DNA of 51,079 nucleotides, taken from contig JAPPDJ010000181.1 in NCBI GenBank assembly GCA_028824555.1, forward strand, positions 1-51,079. Direction: 5' to 3'. This stretch comes from Gammaproteobacteria bacterium (GTDB lineage: Bacteria > Pseudomonadota > Gammaproteobacteria > Pseudomonadales > Azotimanducaceae). Made by a program: the position numbers and the translations under genes. Below are positions 39,092 through 48,623 of the stretch, piece by piece. The notes under the pieces are model-generated. The model saw nothing but the letters and a program-made list of their open reading frames with translations. It ran no database searches and was not told where the DNA came from. Within the stretch, counting starts at the first letter, position 1. Every line of letters begins with the position of its first letter.

Positions 39092-41581
39092 TCATCCATG
39101 GCCCAACGACGTCGCACCACGGGCGTCGAGCAGATCGCAAAGGGCATCGCTGCGTTCGGTTCCCGGACGGCATAGCGCCCGCGGCGAGTTGCCGTACTGG
39201 TCGATTGCGTTGATGGCGGCACCCCGCTCGATCAGGCATTGGGCGGCCTCCACGCATCGGTAGCGCACGGCTTCGTGCAGCGCCGTGCCCCACTCGTTCC
39301 TGGCGTCGACGTCGGCACCCGCATCGATCAGGAACTTCATCGCCCGCACGTTGTTGAATTTGGCCGCGGCGCGCAGACCGGCATTGAGGGCGGCGAGCCC
39401 GTTCGCCAGTCGTTCGATCTCCTGGACCCGTTCGCAGGCGACGGCGGCGTGGATCGTCCATGGCACGCCGTGTTTCACCAGCACCTCCACTGCGGCAAGC
39501 CAGGGCTTCCGGTCCACCTTGCCCTGGTGGTTGCCCGTCGCATGGTGGAACAGTTCGTTGCGGACGAGGTCGCGGTCGACCAACTCCGGGTGCTTTCCGA
39601 TCAGCGCATCGAGCGCCTCGCCGTCGTCGCTGCACAGCGCGTGCATGAACTCGGCGCGGGGTCCGAGGATGTCCTCCCGCTTCCCCTTGGGCAGTTGGTG
39701 GATCTCGTCCAATTCGACGAGGAGTTCGAGGGCCTCGGCATGCTTGTTCGCCCGTGCTCGATGCATCGCATCACCGCCGGGGTGCGGATGGTGCAGGTCC
39801 GTGTCGAGCGTGCCGAGCAACTCAATGATCGACAGGCGCCCGTGATGTGCAGCCCCGACCAGCGCGTGGCTTCTTGCCGCCTTGTCCGCGCCCGCGTCCA
39901 CCAGCATCCAGGCGCAGCGGAGATCCGCGACGTAGGCGGTCCAGCCGAGCGGGTTGCCGATTCCGCCCGAGTCGCTAACGACACTCGGATCCGCACCTGC
40001 GGCCAGCAGCATCTCCACGCCCGCGTAGTTGCCCCAGCGCACCGCGGCCGTCAGCGGGATATTCCACTTGAACGCCTTGGGCGGGTTGACGTCTGCGCCG
40101 TGTTCCAGCAAGAGCGGGACCAAGTGCTCGTGCCGGTGCGACACGGCCGTGACGAGCGGCGAGTCCTGCATCCACCTGTGCTGCGCCTCGTTCGGGTCCG
40201 CGCCGGCCTTGAGCAGGCTTTCGACAACCGCGCGGTCACCCGAGGCCGCCGCCAGGATCACCGGGGTCACGGCCTCGGATTTGTGGCAGTCCGGGTCGGC
40301 CGCGAGCATCCGATCGACCGCTTCCCGATCCCGCGATGCGATGGCGAAGAAGATGTCCGGCTCCGCACCGCCCCCGAGCAGCTCTTCGACGACATCCTTG
40401 GCGCCCGCCTGCGACGCTGCCATGAGCGCCGTCACGCCCCGGGCGTCGTTCCCGTTCGGGTCCGCGCCGTAGCGCAGCAGGAGGCGCGTCATCTTCACGT
40501 CCTGCGCGGCCTGAACGATCGGCAAGGCGCCGTCGTCGAGTACGTTGACGGTGTCCGCGTCTTGATCGAGCAGTTCCCGCGTCAGCTTCAGGAATCCGAG
40601 AGCGACCGTCTCGTAGACGGTGTAATCCGCCCCGGCCTTCAGCAGCGTCCGGAAGATGGCCTTGCCGTTGTGATTCGCCGCCGTTCGAACCGGCTTCGAC
40701 ATCGTCCAGTAGGCGCGATTGGGATCGGCACCGTTGTCCAGCAAGAGCGCCGCCATGCGTTGATTGCCGATCCACGACGACGCGTCGATGGGCGGCGTGA
40801 AGCAGGAGTCGCCACAGCCGCCTATGGCGTCGATGTCGATGCCGCTGTCGATGAGCAGTTGGGCGACCTCCAAGTGGCCCTTCGTCATCCGGGCACCGTT
40901 GGTGGCCCGTGGATCCGCGCGGTGCAGCAGCGTGTCGCCGCAGGTGATGTCGCTGGCCACCCGGGCGTGGACCAGCGACGGATTGGCGTCGATGAGCGTT
41001 TTGAGCTTCGCGGCGTCACCGGCATCGACGGCGCCCACTACTGCCGCGACGTCCGGCGGCATGGCACCAGGCGTCGCCAGGAACCCGTCGGTCGCGGGAT
41101 GGCTGCGCACGAAGGCGCGCAATGCTCGCCACGAGCCAAAACCGTACTCCCGAGCGATCGTTCGTTGCACATCCGCGAGCGTGATAGGGGCATCGAAGAT
41201 GTCGTCGTTCGACTTCTCGGCGAGCACGGGCAGCGCCTTCCGGAGTCGTACCGCCGCGACCGGGTAACGCGCCGCGTGATCCTCGAGAAGGAACTTCGCA
41301 CAGTTGCCGATCTGTGCGAAATCGTCGTGCTCCATGGTCTCGCACAGGAAGATCAGGTCCTGCCAGTCGGATGCGCCGTATTCCAACGCCAGTGCGTGCC
41401 GGATCTTCGCCCGGGAGACACGGCTCTCGCGGATCCGGCTCGCGGACCTGTCGGAGAACTCTTCGAGGTTCCGGATCAACCCCACCGTGTCGTCGGACCA
41501 GGTGGCCTGGCTCTCGGCGATCCGCTTGGCCTTGTCGCGGACGGCCTGCGGACTGGGCGCGGTGTAGAACGGGCGTGGCAT
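39092..41581 (-). CDS. Large ankyrin-repeat protein, cytoplasmic
   Basis: An 829-aa protein without a signal peptide. The first about 180 residues hold two copies of a helical motif often seen ahead of bacterial ankyrins: SRAKIRHALALEYGASDWQDL and ADVQRTIAREYGFGSWRALRAF. Ankyrin repeats follow to the end, with recognisable units such as EVAQLLIDSGIDIDAIG, MAALLLDNGADPNRA, MTRLLLRYGADPNGNDARGV, AVVESLLKAGADPNEA, HLVPLLLEHGADVNPP, GVEMLLAAGADPSVV and AMKFLIDAGADVDARNEWGT. It presumably mediates protein contacts; some ankyrin proteins of symbionts are delivered to hosts, but no secretion signal is visible. I chose the ATG at 41581 with AGAAAG upstream. It shares an 85-bp divergent promoter region with the next gene. 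Confidence 0.88.
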   Translation of the reverse strand: MPRPFYTAPSPQAVRDKAKRIAESQATWSDDTVGLIRNLEEFSDRSASRIRESRVSRAKIRHALALEYGASDWQDLIFLCETMEHDDFAQIGNCAKFLLEDHAARYPVAAVRLRKALPVLAEKSNDDIFDAPITLADVQRTIAREYGFGSWRALRAFVRSHPATDGFLATPGAMPPDVAAVVGAVDAGDAAKLKTLIDANPSLVHARVASDITCGDTLLHRADPRATNGARMTKGHLEVAQLLIDSGIDIDAIGGCGDSCFTPPIDASSWIGNQRMAALLLDNGADPNRAYWTMSKPVRTAANHNGKAIFRTLLKAGADYTVYETVALGFLKLTRELLDQDADTVNVLDDGALPIVQAAQDVKMTRLLLRYGADPNGNDARGVTALMAASQAGAKDVVEELLGGGAEPDIFFAIASRDREAVDRMLAADPDCHKSEAVTPVILAAASGDRAVVESLLKAGADPNEAQHRWMQDSPLVTAVSHRHEHLVPLLLEHGADVNPPKAFKWNIPLTAAVRWGNYAGVEMLLAAGADPSVVSDSGGIGNPLGWTAYVADLRCAWMLVDAGADKAARSHALVGAAHHGRLSIIELLGTLDTDLHHPHPGGDAMHRARANKHAEALELLVELDEIHQLPKGKREDILGPRAEFMHALCSDDGEALDALIGKHPELVDRDLVRNELFHHATGNHQGKVDRKPWLAAVEVLVKHGVPWTIHAAVACERVQEIERLANGLAALNAGLRAAAKFNNVRAMKFLIDAGADVDARNEWGTALHEAVRYRCVEAAQCLIERGAAINAIDQYGNSPRALCRPGTERSDALCDLLDARGATSLGHG

Positions 41582-41666
41582 CGATCTTTCTTGGGTCTGG
41601 GGCTTGGCTGGCGGCTGCAGGCAGAATGTGTGACAGTGGCTGCAGCATAGCGGACGCGGTATCGGA

Positions 41667-43820
41667 TTGAGCGCCAGACCAGGAGTCGTCGCGACGGGGC
41701 TGTGCCTGGCCTTCTCGTTCACGTCCGTGGAGGCCGGACGTGCAGTTTTCACCGGCGTGAACGACGCCGAGCCGATCATCGCGGGTTTCCGCCGCGACAC
41801 GATCGTCCTCGACGACAACGGCTTCCAGGTCGTCAACGGCGACAACCCCTACCGGGACTACGCCGACCACGCCTTGCTGCCGTGGGGTGGCACGTGGCCC
41901 GACTTCTTCCCGGAACTCGACGGCGACATCCACCCCGAGATCGTCGCGGCGATCGCCGCCAACGACTTCACCTTGGAGCTGACGCTCGATCCGCTGAGCA
42001 CGCGGCTGCACCCGCACACGAACACTTCGGGGCAGCGTCTCGGCGTCCTCCTCCAATTCGACGAACAGGCGTATGGCGGCAACTACATCCTCGTCGGATT
42101 CGACAGCCTAGGCGGGGAAATGCAGCCCGGGAACCGGCCCTTCGCGATAGTCGGATCCGGATACTGGACCTACCACATCGACCCGCGCGACGTCACGGGC
42201 ACGGCGGAGACGATCACGCTGGCGCGCCGCGGCGACGTCTTCCAGGTGTACACCGCGTCGAGGGGAAGTAGCCTCATCGCCGCCGCCGGCCAGCGCGCCG
42301 ACCGCACGGTGCATCCCGACATCAGCCGGTTCGCACCCGGCGCGACGCTGACCGCGATGGCGTTCTGGACGGAGTCCGCTGACGGGACACCGTTCGATGC
42401 CGGCGCCGGGCGGCTGCGTTCGCTCGTGATCGAATCCGACGCGCTCCCGCGGGACATCAACCCGGACAGCCATGTCCCGCGCCAAGCGGCCATCCCCGGG
42501 ACGGGCCCGATCCTCGAGCTCTCCGGTACGGTCGCGGACGCGGATACGGAAACGCCGGTCGACACCGCCCAGGTCGCACTGCAGCGCGACGGCGTCACCT
42601 ACCTGGTGATCACCGACCGGGACGGTCGCTACGCGGCGAACGTGCATCCAGGAGACTACGTCCTCGATGTGATGCGCAAGGGCTACGAACCGCAAGTTGC
42701 CGAGATCGCGGTCGATGCCGACACCATTCACGACGTCGCCATTGCGGACATCGGTACCAACCATCATGTGGGGCCGGGGCGGGACCTCGAGACCATCGCC
42801 GCCGCGCTCGCGGTCGCCAACGAGGGCGACACCATCCACCTCGATTCCGGCGTCTACACCGAGCCGCTCGCGCTCGTCTCCAACGTCGCGATCTTGGGTG
42901 CCGGCCACGACCGAACCCGCGTCGTCGGCAAGGCCTACCGGGATCTCGCCGTCAGGCCATTCGTGGCGGAGTACCACCCGCCTTACGGTGGCGAGGCGGT
43001 CTTCAAGGCGGGGCTTGACGACGTCGTGCTCGCGGGCTTCACGCTCGACGGCGGCGAGGAGCACGAGTCCTTCCAGGCGGAGACGGTCTCGGAGCGCCTG
43101 GCCCTGCTGATGGCCATTGATCGTGTCGAGCTTACGACGGTGAAGACGATGCTCGAGGCCAACCCCGCGCTTGCGAAGGTCCGCTACTACACCGAAGACA
43201 CGCCCGGCACAGGCGCCACCTTCCTGACGCGCAACATGAACCCCTGGGTGCAGTGGACGCCGGAGCTGCGCGCCGACAACGTCGAGATCACGCGGCTCCT
43301 GATCGAAAACGGGGCCGACATCGAGGGCCCCGGCGGTTACGCGTGGTCCTCGGGCGGCCGGCCTCTGCACCTGGCGGCCAACCACGACAACGTGGGCGGT
43401 GCCCGCCTTCTGCTGGAAGCGGGCGCGGACCCCAACGCGCTGGCCAGGGACCGACCGCCGCTGGAGTGGAGCGCCGGGCAGGGCTTGCGGGTGACGGCGA
43501 CGGCGACTGTGCTGATGGACGAGGGCGCTGCGTACAACCTGCTGCATCTGGTTCGCTTCAAGCTCCTCGACCGGCTCGTCGAAGAGATGGGCGACCGGAT
43601 CAACGAGCTGTTCCCGGTGCACGACGCCGAGCCGACGACCCTCCTGCATATGGCGGTGCGCAACGACTACCCGGACGTGGTCGCGTGGCTCCTCGAACGC
43701 GGCGCAGACCCGGATCTCGTGGATGCGAACGGCATCACTCCGAAGGATGTGGCGGCCACGACCGACCGCTCGGACGCGGTGCGGGCGCTCCTCGGCCTCG
43801 AACCGAAAGGCAGCTTGTGA
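41667..43820 (+). CDS. Secreted chimera: beta domains, parallel beta-helix fragment and ankyrin repeats
   Basis: A 717-aa protein starting at TTG (41667), with a signal-like LCLAFSFTSVEAG. Residues about 20-280 form a beta-rich domain (TVLD/FTLELTLDPLSTRLHPHT, YILVGFDSLGGE). About 285-360 is a carboxypeptidase-regulatory-like module (LSGTVADADTETPVDTAQVA...VHPGDYVLDVMRKGYEPQVAEI). About 370-460 is the start of a pectin-lyase-like helix (ETIAAALAVANEGDTIHLDS, GVYTEPLALVSNVAILGAGH). From about 470 it changes to ankyrin repeats (ITRLLIENGADIEG, GARLLLEAGADPNALA, VVAWLLERGADPDLVDANGI). The beta-helix has only a few turns, so the gene looks like a fusion of a truncated surface protein with an ankyrin gene. 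The next ankyrin gene starts 13 bp after its stop. Confidence 0.8.
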   Translation: MSARPGVVATGLCLAFSFTSVEAGRAVFTGVNDAEPIIAGFRRDTIVLDDNGFQVVNGDNPYRDYADHALLPWGGTWPDFFPELDGDIHPEIVAAIAANDFTLELTLDPLSTRLHPHTNTSGQRLGVLLQFDEQAYGGNYILVGFDSLGGEMQPGNRPFAIVGSGYWTYHIDPRDVTGTAETITLARRGDVFQVYTASRGSSLIAAAGQRADRTVHPDISRFAPGATLTAMAFWTESADGTPFDAGAGRLRSLVIESDALPRDINPDSHVPRQAAIPGTGPILELSGTVADADTETPVDTAQVALQRDGVTYLVITDRDGRYAANVHPGDYVLDVMRKGYEPQVAEIAVDADTIHDVAIADIGTNHHVGPGRDLETIAAALAVANEGDTIHLDSGVYTEPLALVSNVAILGAGHDRTRVVGKAYRDLAVRPFVAEYHPPYGGEAVFKAGLDDVVLAGFTLDGGEEHESFQAETVSERLALLMAIDRVELTTVKTMLEANPALAKVRYYTEDTPGTGATFLTRNMNPWVQWTPELRADNVEITRLLIENGADIEGPGGYAWSSGGRPLHLAANHDNVGGARLLLEAGADPNALARDRPPLEWSAGQGLRVTATATVLMDEGAAYNLLHLVRFKLLDRLVEEMGDRINELFPVHDAEPTTLLHMAVRNDYPDVVAWLLERGADPDLVDANGITPKDVAATTDRSDAVRALLGLEPKGSL

Positions 43821-43833
43821 GAGGCAGGACACG

Positions 43834-46122
43834 ATGCCGCGCTGGACGCTGATCGACGAGTTCATTGCGTGCGCCCGGGCCAACGATGTCGAGGGCCTTG
43901 AGCGGCTCCTCGATATGCACCCGCTCTTGGTCAACGCGCTTGACCGCCGCGGCTGGAACGCGCTTGCTAGCGCCGGCGGCAAAGAAGCCGCGGCATGGCT
44001 GCGGGGCCGCGGCGCGGTCAGCCCGTCGGAAGCACGGCGGGAAGCGGACGCCGCGTTCATGCGCCACGTCGGCTCGGCCGCCTGGCGCAACCTGTTGCGA
44101 GCGCGGGAATACGTGGACTTCTACGAACCGGACCTGGCTTTGGTGCAGAACCATCACAAGAGCTCCAACACCACGATCCTGCACATGGCGCTTTGGAGCC
44201 CCGAGATGACGGCATTCGTTCTGGACCTCGGCGCCGCGCGTTTCCTGGAGACGCGCACCGGACCGGGCGAAGAGGGGCGGGAAGCAGGCCTAACGCCCCT
44301 GCAGATGGCCGCCAGGCGCGGCTACGAGGCGACGGTGCGGCTGCTGCTCGGACGCGGTGCGGTATTCGACGTGTTCACGGCCGCCGTCATCGATGACCTT
44401 GAGCGGCTCGCGGCGGGCACGGACGACGAGCTTGGCGCGAAGGACCACTACGGCGCATCGCCGCTGCACTGGGCCGCGATGTACGGCGGTGCCGGCACGG
44501 TTTCGCTGCTGCTGGACCGGGGCCTCGCCATCGATGCGGAGACCGACTTCGGCGAGACGCCGCTGGCGCTCGCCGCCTTGGCGCCGGGATACGACGTGCC
44601 GGCGCGCACCGATCGCGCGCCGGTGATCGAACTGCTGCGCAGGCGTGGCGCCAAAGTGGACGGTTTCGCTGCCGCCGCACTTGGCGACACCGCAGCGCTG
44701 TCGGCGCTCCTTGATGCCGACCCGGGTCGCACGCGCGCGATCAATCGATTCGATTCGACGCCCCTGCACTACGCCGCCTGGGCCGGACAAGCGGACGCGA
44801 CCCGGATGCTCCTCGACCGCGGTGCCGACGTCGATGCCTCCGACCGCCACGGCACGCCGCCGCTGCTCTACGCGGCGTACTGGGGGCGTCACGAGAACAC
44901 GGTTGAGATGCTACTCGAGAACGGCGCCGGCGTGTACTGGGAGAACATCTGGGGAAAGGGTCTGGCGGCCTACGACGCGATCTTCGACAGCAACCACTGG
45001 CTGGCGCGCAAGGGCGGCAGCGCCGTACACGATGCGGCGCTCGCGGGCAATGTCGTGCGGCTGCGGAGCCTCTTGGACGAGAATCCCGACCGGGCAGGCG
45101 AGTGCAGCCAGTCGTTGGCCACACCCCTGCACGCGGCGGCGAGTGGGAATCAGGCAGAAGCGATTCGGATGTTGCTCGACGCCGGTGCCGACATCGAGGC
45201 GAAGATGGAGCGCGGCATCTCGCCGCTCTACTCGGCGGCGCGGGCGGGCGCGGCGGAAGCAGTCGCGATCTTGATCGCCCGCGGTGCGGGCGTGATGTCG
45301 GCCGGGGCCGCCTGGCAGGCCTGGACGCCGCTTCACGGCACGACGCGGCGGCGCGGCGACCGCGTCAAGGTGGCCGAGATGCTGCTCGATGCCGGTGCGG
45401 ATGCCAACGCACGCTCCCCCTGGGGGGACATCACACCCCTGTACTCCACCGTGATCGAGGCGGATGTCGAGAAGGCGAAGCTGCTGATCGCGAGGGGGGC
45501 GGACGTCAATCACAAGATCGCCATCTGGCAGAAGGACTCCCTGCTGCACACGGTTGCGAACCGTCCGGAGGTTCCGGTCCGTGGCGCACTCGCGATGATC
45601 GACCTGCTCGTCGCGTCTGGCGCGGACGTGCATGCCATCGACGATGCGGGGCATACGCCGTTGCAGGTGGCGGTGCATGTGGAATGCGCCGAAGCGCTGC
45701 GCCGGCTGGGCGGGCAACCTGCGGATGGTGGAACTCCTGCTTGAGCATGGTGCGGACCCGACGGTTGTCACCGACGATTGGGGGTTCGACGCGCTGACCA
45801 CCATCGCCGGGCACAACCATCCCGATATTTGGTGATCACCGGCCACTACGCCGCTGCCGACGTGCTGCTCCGCCACGGTGCCAACATCAACTTGCGCAAC
45901 GCCGGAGGACTGACGCCGTTGCATGACCTGGTGCGCGCGCCCGACGAGGCGGAGCGCTACGAGCACTTCCTCCCCCAAGCAAGGTTTCTGCTGTACCGCG
46001 GGGCCGACCTCAACGCCCTCTCGGCACAGGGCGAGACGGCACTCGACATGGCCATTCGCCTCGAAAACGAGACATTGGCAACATTCCTGCGCAAGCGAGG
46101 CGGCAAACGGGCACAGGAATGA
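43834..46122 (+). pseudogene. Ankyrin-repeat gene interrupted by two compensating frameshifts
   Basis: The first frame runs from the ATG at 43834 (GAGG upstream) to a stop at 45742-45744, giving 636 aa of ankyrin repeats (AVIELLRRRGAKVDGFAAAAL, TRMLLDRGADVDASDRHGTP, EAIRMLLDAGADIEAKMERG, KAKLLIARGADVNHK). Repeat sequence then continues in the +1 frame from about 45715 (NLRMVELLLEHGADPTVVTD) to a stop at 45833-45835. It returns to the original frame (VITGHYAAADVLLRHGANIN, FLLYRGADLNALSAQGETAL) to the stop at 46120-46122. One extra base in GGGCGGGC and one missing base near ATTTGG restore a single protein of about 762 aa. Either assembly errors at homopolymers or a young pseudogene would explain it. 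Confidence 0.8.
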
Positions 46123-46441
46123 CGAGCCCCGCTAGGGAATCGCTGCCTAGGTTCAGCGGGAGGCCGCTCCACACAAAGGAACGATGCGCGTGCTTCGATT
46201 CCCCGTAAGGGGGAGTGATTTTGCGTAGCGCGCTCCCCTCCTGGACTCTGCGGTTGCGTCTGTCGTCGGGGACGCTGCCGTCCGCGTCCGTGTAGCGAGG
46301 GCAAGAGCCTTCCCCCCTTCCCGGGGCCCTCGCTTTCAGCGCGTAGTGGTTGCTGATTTCGTTTGGCCTTCAGCCTTGGTTCGTGGCGATTTGGTAGCGT
46401 AGGCGCATCCGGGAACTTGGCGCCGGGTAGGCGGGCAGTTG
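46123..46441. other. Gene-free stretch with a possible terminator
   Basis: No gene is visible. A 7-bp stem GCGAGGG (46295-46301) pairs with CCCTCGC (46327-46333) across a 25-base loop and is followed by TTT, a weak candidate terminator after the ankyrin genes. ATTCCCCGTAAGGGGGAGT (from about 46199) is a second small hairpin. The tusA promoter should lie at the right end. Confidence 0.4.
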
Positions 46442-46696
46442 GTGGTGCAGGTGGGCGAAGCGGACTTCTGCGTTGATGCGGTGGGGCTCAAGTGTCCGGA
46501 GCCGCTGATGATCGTGCGCAATCGGGTGCGGGGGATGCAGGTGGGGGAGACGGTCGCGATTGAGGCCACCGATCCGTCCACGGTGCGCGATTTCGTCAAT
46601 TTCTGTCGCTTCATGGGGCATGTGCTGGAGCGGAACGAACAGCTTGGCGATCGGTTCCACTTCGTGATTCGCAAGGGCGGCGCTGGGGCCTCGTGA
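46442..46696 (+). CDS. tusA: TusA-family sulfur carrier
   Basis: An 84-aa TusA/SirA protein. The catalytic Cys lies in the family motif DAVGLKCPEPLMIVRNRV, and the second half follows the usual pattern GETVAIEATDPSTVRDFVNF then CRFMGHVLERNEQLGDRFHF. It relays persulfide sulfur, for example for 2-thiouridine in tRNA. Start codons in frame are TTG 46439, GTG 46442 and GTG 46445; the choice is arbitrary among them. The stop overlaps the next start (GTGA), so it is coupled to the gamma-glutamylcyclotransferase-like gene. Confidence 0.92.
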   Translation: MVQVGEADFCVDAVGLKCPEPLMIVRNRVRGMQVGETVAIEATDPSTVRDFVNFCRFMGHVLERNEQLGDRFHFVIRKGGAGAS

Positions 46697-47163
46697 CACC
46701 GCGGCATTACTTCGCCTATGGCAGCAACATGAACCCCGCGCGGGTGCGGGAGCGGGGCATTGCCTTCGATGCGGTGCTCGCGGGTGTCCTGCCGGACATG
46801 CGGCTCACGTTCGACAAGCGCTCTCGCCACCAGGAGGGGGCTGGGCACGCGAACATCCGCTTTGCGCCGGGTGAGTTCGTGGCCGGTGTGCTCTATCGCC
46901 TCACGCCACCAGAGGAAATCCTTCGGATGGACCCGTTCGAGGTCGCGCCGAGGCATTACGGGCGCGATGCCGTGTGGGTGCAGACCGAAGCCGGAAACGT
47001 GGCGGCGTGGACGTACTTCGCCAACGCCGCGGTGATCGACCCAACGCTGAAGCCGCCCCGCTGGTATCTCGAACACCTGCTCGCCGGCAGGGAGTTTCTG
47101 CCCGACGATTATGTGTGCCGCTTGGAAGCTGTCACCTGTCTCGATGTGGGGCCTCCCCGGTAG
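46693..47163 (+). CDS. Gamma-glutamylcyclotransferase-like protein
   Basis: A 156-aa AIG2/GGCT-fold protein. It starts RHYFAYGSNMNPARVRERG, where YGSN(M) is the family substrate-loop signature. An acidic residue in RMDPFEVAPRHYGRDAVWVQ corresponds to the catalytic Glu region (LDxxE...Y). The likely reaction is release of 5-oxoproline from gamma-glutamyl amines or peptides. It starts at the GTG at 46693, overlapping tusA by 4 bp, which suggests a link between thiol/glutathione and sulfur-relay metabolism. Confidence 0.88.
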   Translation: MTPRHYFAYGSNMNPARVRERGIAFDAVLAGVLPDMRLTFDKRSRHQEGAGHANIRFAPGEFVAGVLYRLTPPEEILRMDPFEVAPRHYGRDAVWVQTEAGNVAAWTYFANAAVIDPTLKPPRWYLEHLLAGREFLPDDYVCRLEAVTCLDVGPPR

Positions 47164-47196
47164 CGCCTGAACGTCTTGGGGCCGGACTTTCCGGCC

Positions 47197-47252
47197 TTTC
47201 TCCTTTTCATAAGGAGAAACACGCTCCGATTTCTCCTTATGAAAAGGAGAAA
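47197..47252. promoter_or_regulatory. Duplicated palindromic operator upstream of the DUF4143 ATPase
   Basis: There are two palindromes with identical 9-bp arms TTTCTCCTT / AAGGAGAAA: 47197-47219 with loop TTCAT and 47230-47252 with loop ATGAA. The loops are each other's complement, so the second site is the first one inverted. Centres are 33 bp apart, about three helical turns. The ATPase start lies 39 bp beyond. Two dyads on one face of the helix are typical of cooperative repressor binding; the sites could also form competing RNA hairpins. Confidence 0.65.
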
Positions 47253-47291
47253 AGGCTACAATGCACATCACATGGCGCGACGTCGAAGGAC

Positions 47292-48617
47292 ATGGACACA
47301 CGGATCCGCCAAGCCCTCAGCGACCAGCTAACTCGTTCCTGCCACGAGTCGCCGCCCCCGTTTACCCCTCGGCGGTTGGCTGGCAGCTATCGCTTTCCCG
47401 GCAAGGCCACCGCAGTGCTCGGAACTCGCCGGGCGGGCAAGACCACCTTCCTGCATCAAGTTCGCGCCGAGCGAATCGCCGCCGGAGCGAGCTTGGATCG
47501 CGCACCCTACATCTCCTTCGAAGACGAGCGCATCACGGGCCTGGAGGGGCGCGACCTCGGCTTTCTCACCGAGGAGTACGCCCGTGTGGTATCCGCCGGT
47601 GCGGACTCGCCACCTGTTGCCTGGTGCTTCGACGAGGTCCAGCTAGTGCCGGGTTGGGAGCGCTTCGTGCGGCGTCTGCTCGACGAGGCAGAGTCCGAGG
47701 TTTTCGTGTCTGGCTCGTCGGCGCAGTTGCTGTCGCGGGAAGTGGCCACATCGCTCCGTGGCCGTGGCTGGCCCGTGCTCATGCATCCGTTCGGATTCGA
47801 CGAGGCGCTTCGCCATGCGGGCATTGACATCCCAGATCACCCCGACGCTTCGCCGCGCCAGCAGCGTCGGATGTTGGACGCAGAGTTCACCAAATGGCTC
47901 GCCGTGGGCGGCTTTCCGGAAGCGCAAAGGCTTGACCCTACGACGAGAGGCCGGTTGCTGCGCGACTATGTTGATGTGGCCATCCTGCGCGACGTGGTGG
48001 AACGCCACGATGTTCGCAACATCGCCGGGCTGCGCTCGCTGGTGCGCCACCTGCTCGGCAACGCCGGCTCGCTTTTCAGCGTCGAGAAGTTCCACCGCGC
48101 ATTGAAGTCGCAGGGCATCGCCATTGCCCGCGATACGGTGCATCAGTTGCTTGGCCACCTCGAAGATTGCTTCCTGGTTCGCGTGGTGTGGATGGAGGCG
48201 GCTTCGGAGCGGCAACGCATGGTGAACCCGCGCAAGGTCTATCCAGTGGACACGGGCCTCATGCCCATCTTCGACCGCACCGGCCGGACTAACCTCGGCC
48301 ACGCCCTCGAAACTGCTGTGCTGGTGGAGCTGGAAAGACGTGGGATGGAAGTCACCTACGTCAAGACAGCCGACGGCTACGAGGTGGACTTCCTTGCCCG
48401 CACGCCAGACGGGCAACGCGAACTGATCCAAGTGTCTGCGGATCTCAGCGACGAAAAAACCGCCCGGCGTGAGCTACGCGCCTTGCTTGCCGCCGGCGAA
48501 GAACACCCGGATGCGGCGCTGCGACTGCTCACGCTGCATCGAGATGAAGTGCCGACCTCGCTCCCTGATCGAGTGATTTGCCAGTCGACGCTGGAATGGG
48601 TGCTTGCCCTGAACTGA
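47292..48617 (+). CDS. AAA-type ATPase with DUF4143 domain
   Basis: A 441-aa protein of the AAA_14/DUF4143 group. The Walker A motif is AVLGTRRAGKTTFLHQ (about 41-56), Walker B is VAWCFDEVQLVPGWERFVRR, and sensor 1 is EVFVSGSSAQLLSREVATSL then RGRGWPVLMHPFGFDEALRH. The DUF4143 part follows: KWLAVGGFPE, RDYVDVAILRDVVERHDVRN, YPVDTGLM, GHALETAVLVELERRG and EVDFLAR. The terminal domain resembles restriction-endonuclease-like folds (GYEVDFLARTPDG then RELIQVSADL, an E-VD...Q-VS pattern). The cellular role of this abundant family is unsettled. The ATG at 47292 has AAGGA only one base away, so translation initiation may be weak. Confidence 0.9.
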   Translation: MDTRIRQALSDQLTRSCHESPPPFTPRRLAGSYRFPGKATAVLGTRRAGKTTFLHQVRAERIAAGASLDRAPYISFEDERITGLEGRDLGFLTEEYARVVSAGADSPPVAWCFDEVQLVPGWERFVRRLLDEAESEVFVSGSSAQLLSREVATSLRGRGWPVLMHPFGFDEALRHAGIDIPDHPDASPRQQRRMLDAEFTKWLAVGGFPEAQRLDPTTRGRLLRDYVDVAILRDVVERHDVRNIAGLRSLVRHLLGNAGSLFSVEKFHRALKSQGIAIARDTVHQLLGHLEDCFLVRVVWMEAASERQRMVNPRKVYPVDTGLMPIFDRTGRTNLGHALETAVLVELERRGMEVTYVKTADGYEVDFLARTPDGQRELIQVSADLSDEKTARRELRALLAAGEEHPDAALRLLTLHRDEVPTSLPDRVICQSTLEWVLALN

Positions 48618-48623
48618 TGTGGT

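Noticed and set aside
39239-41650. An 803-codon plus-strand frame
   Set aside because: Shadow of the ankyrin gene, whose repeats are unambiguous on the minus strand.
42108-44090. A 660-codon minus-strand frame
   Set aside because: Shadow of the beta-helix/ankyrin gene.
46295-46336. Strong intrinsic terminator
   Set aside because: The stem is short with a 25-base loop and only three T residues follow, so it is noted as weak only.
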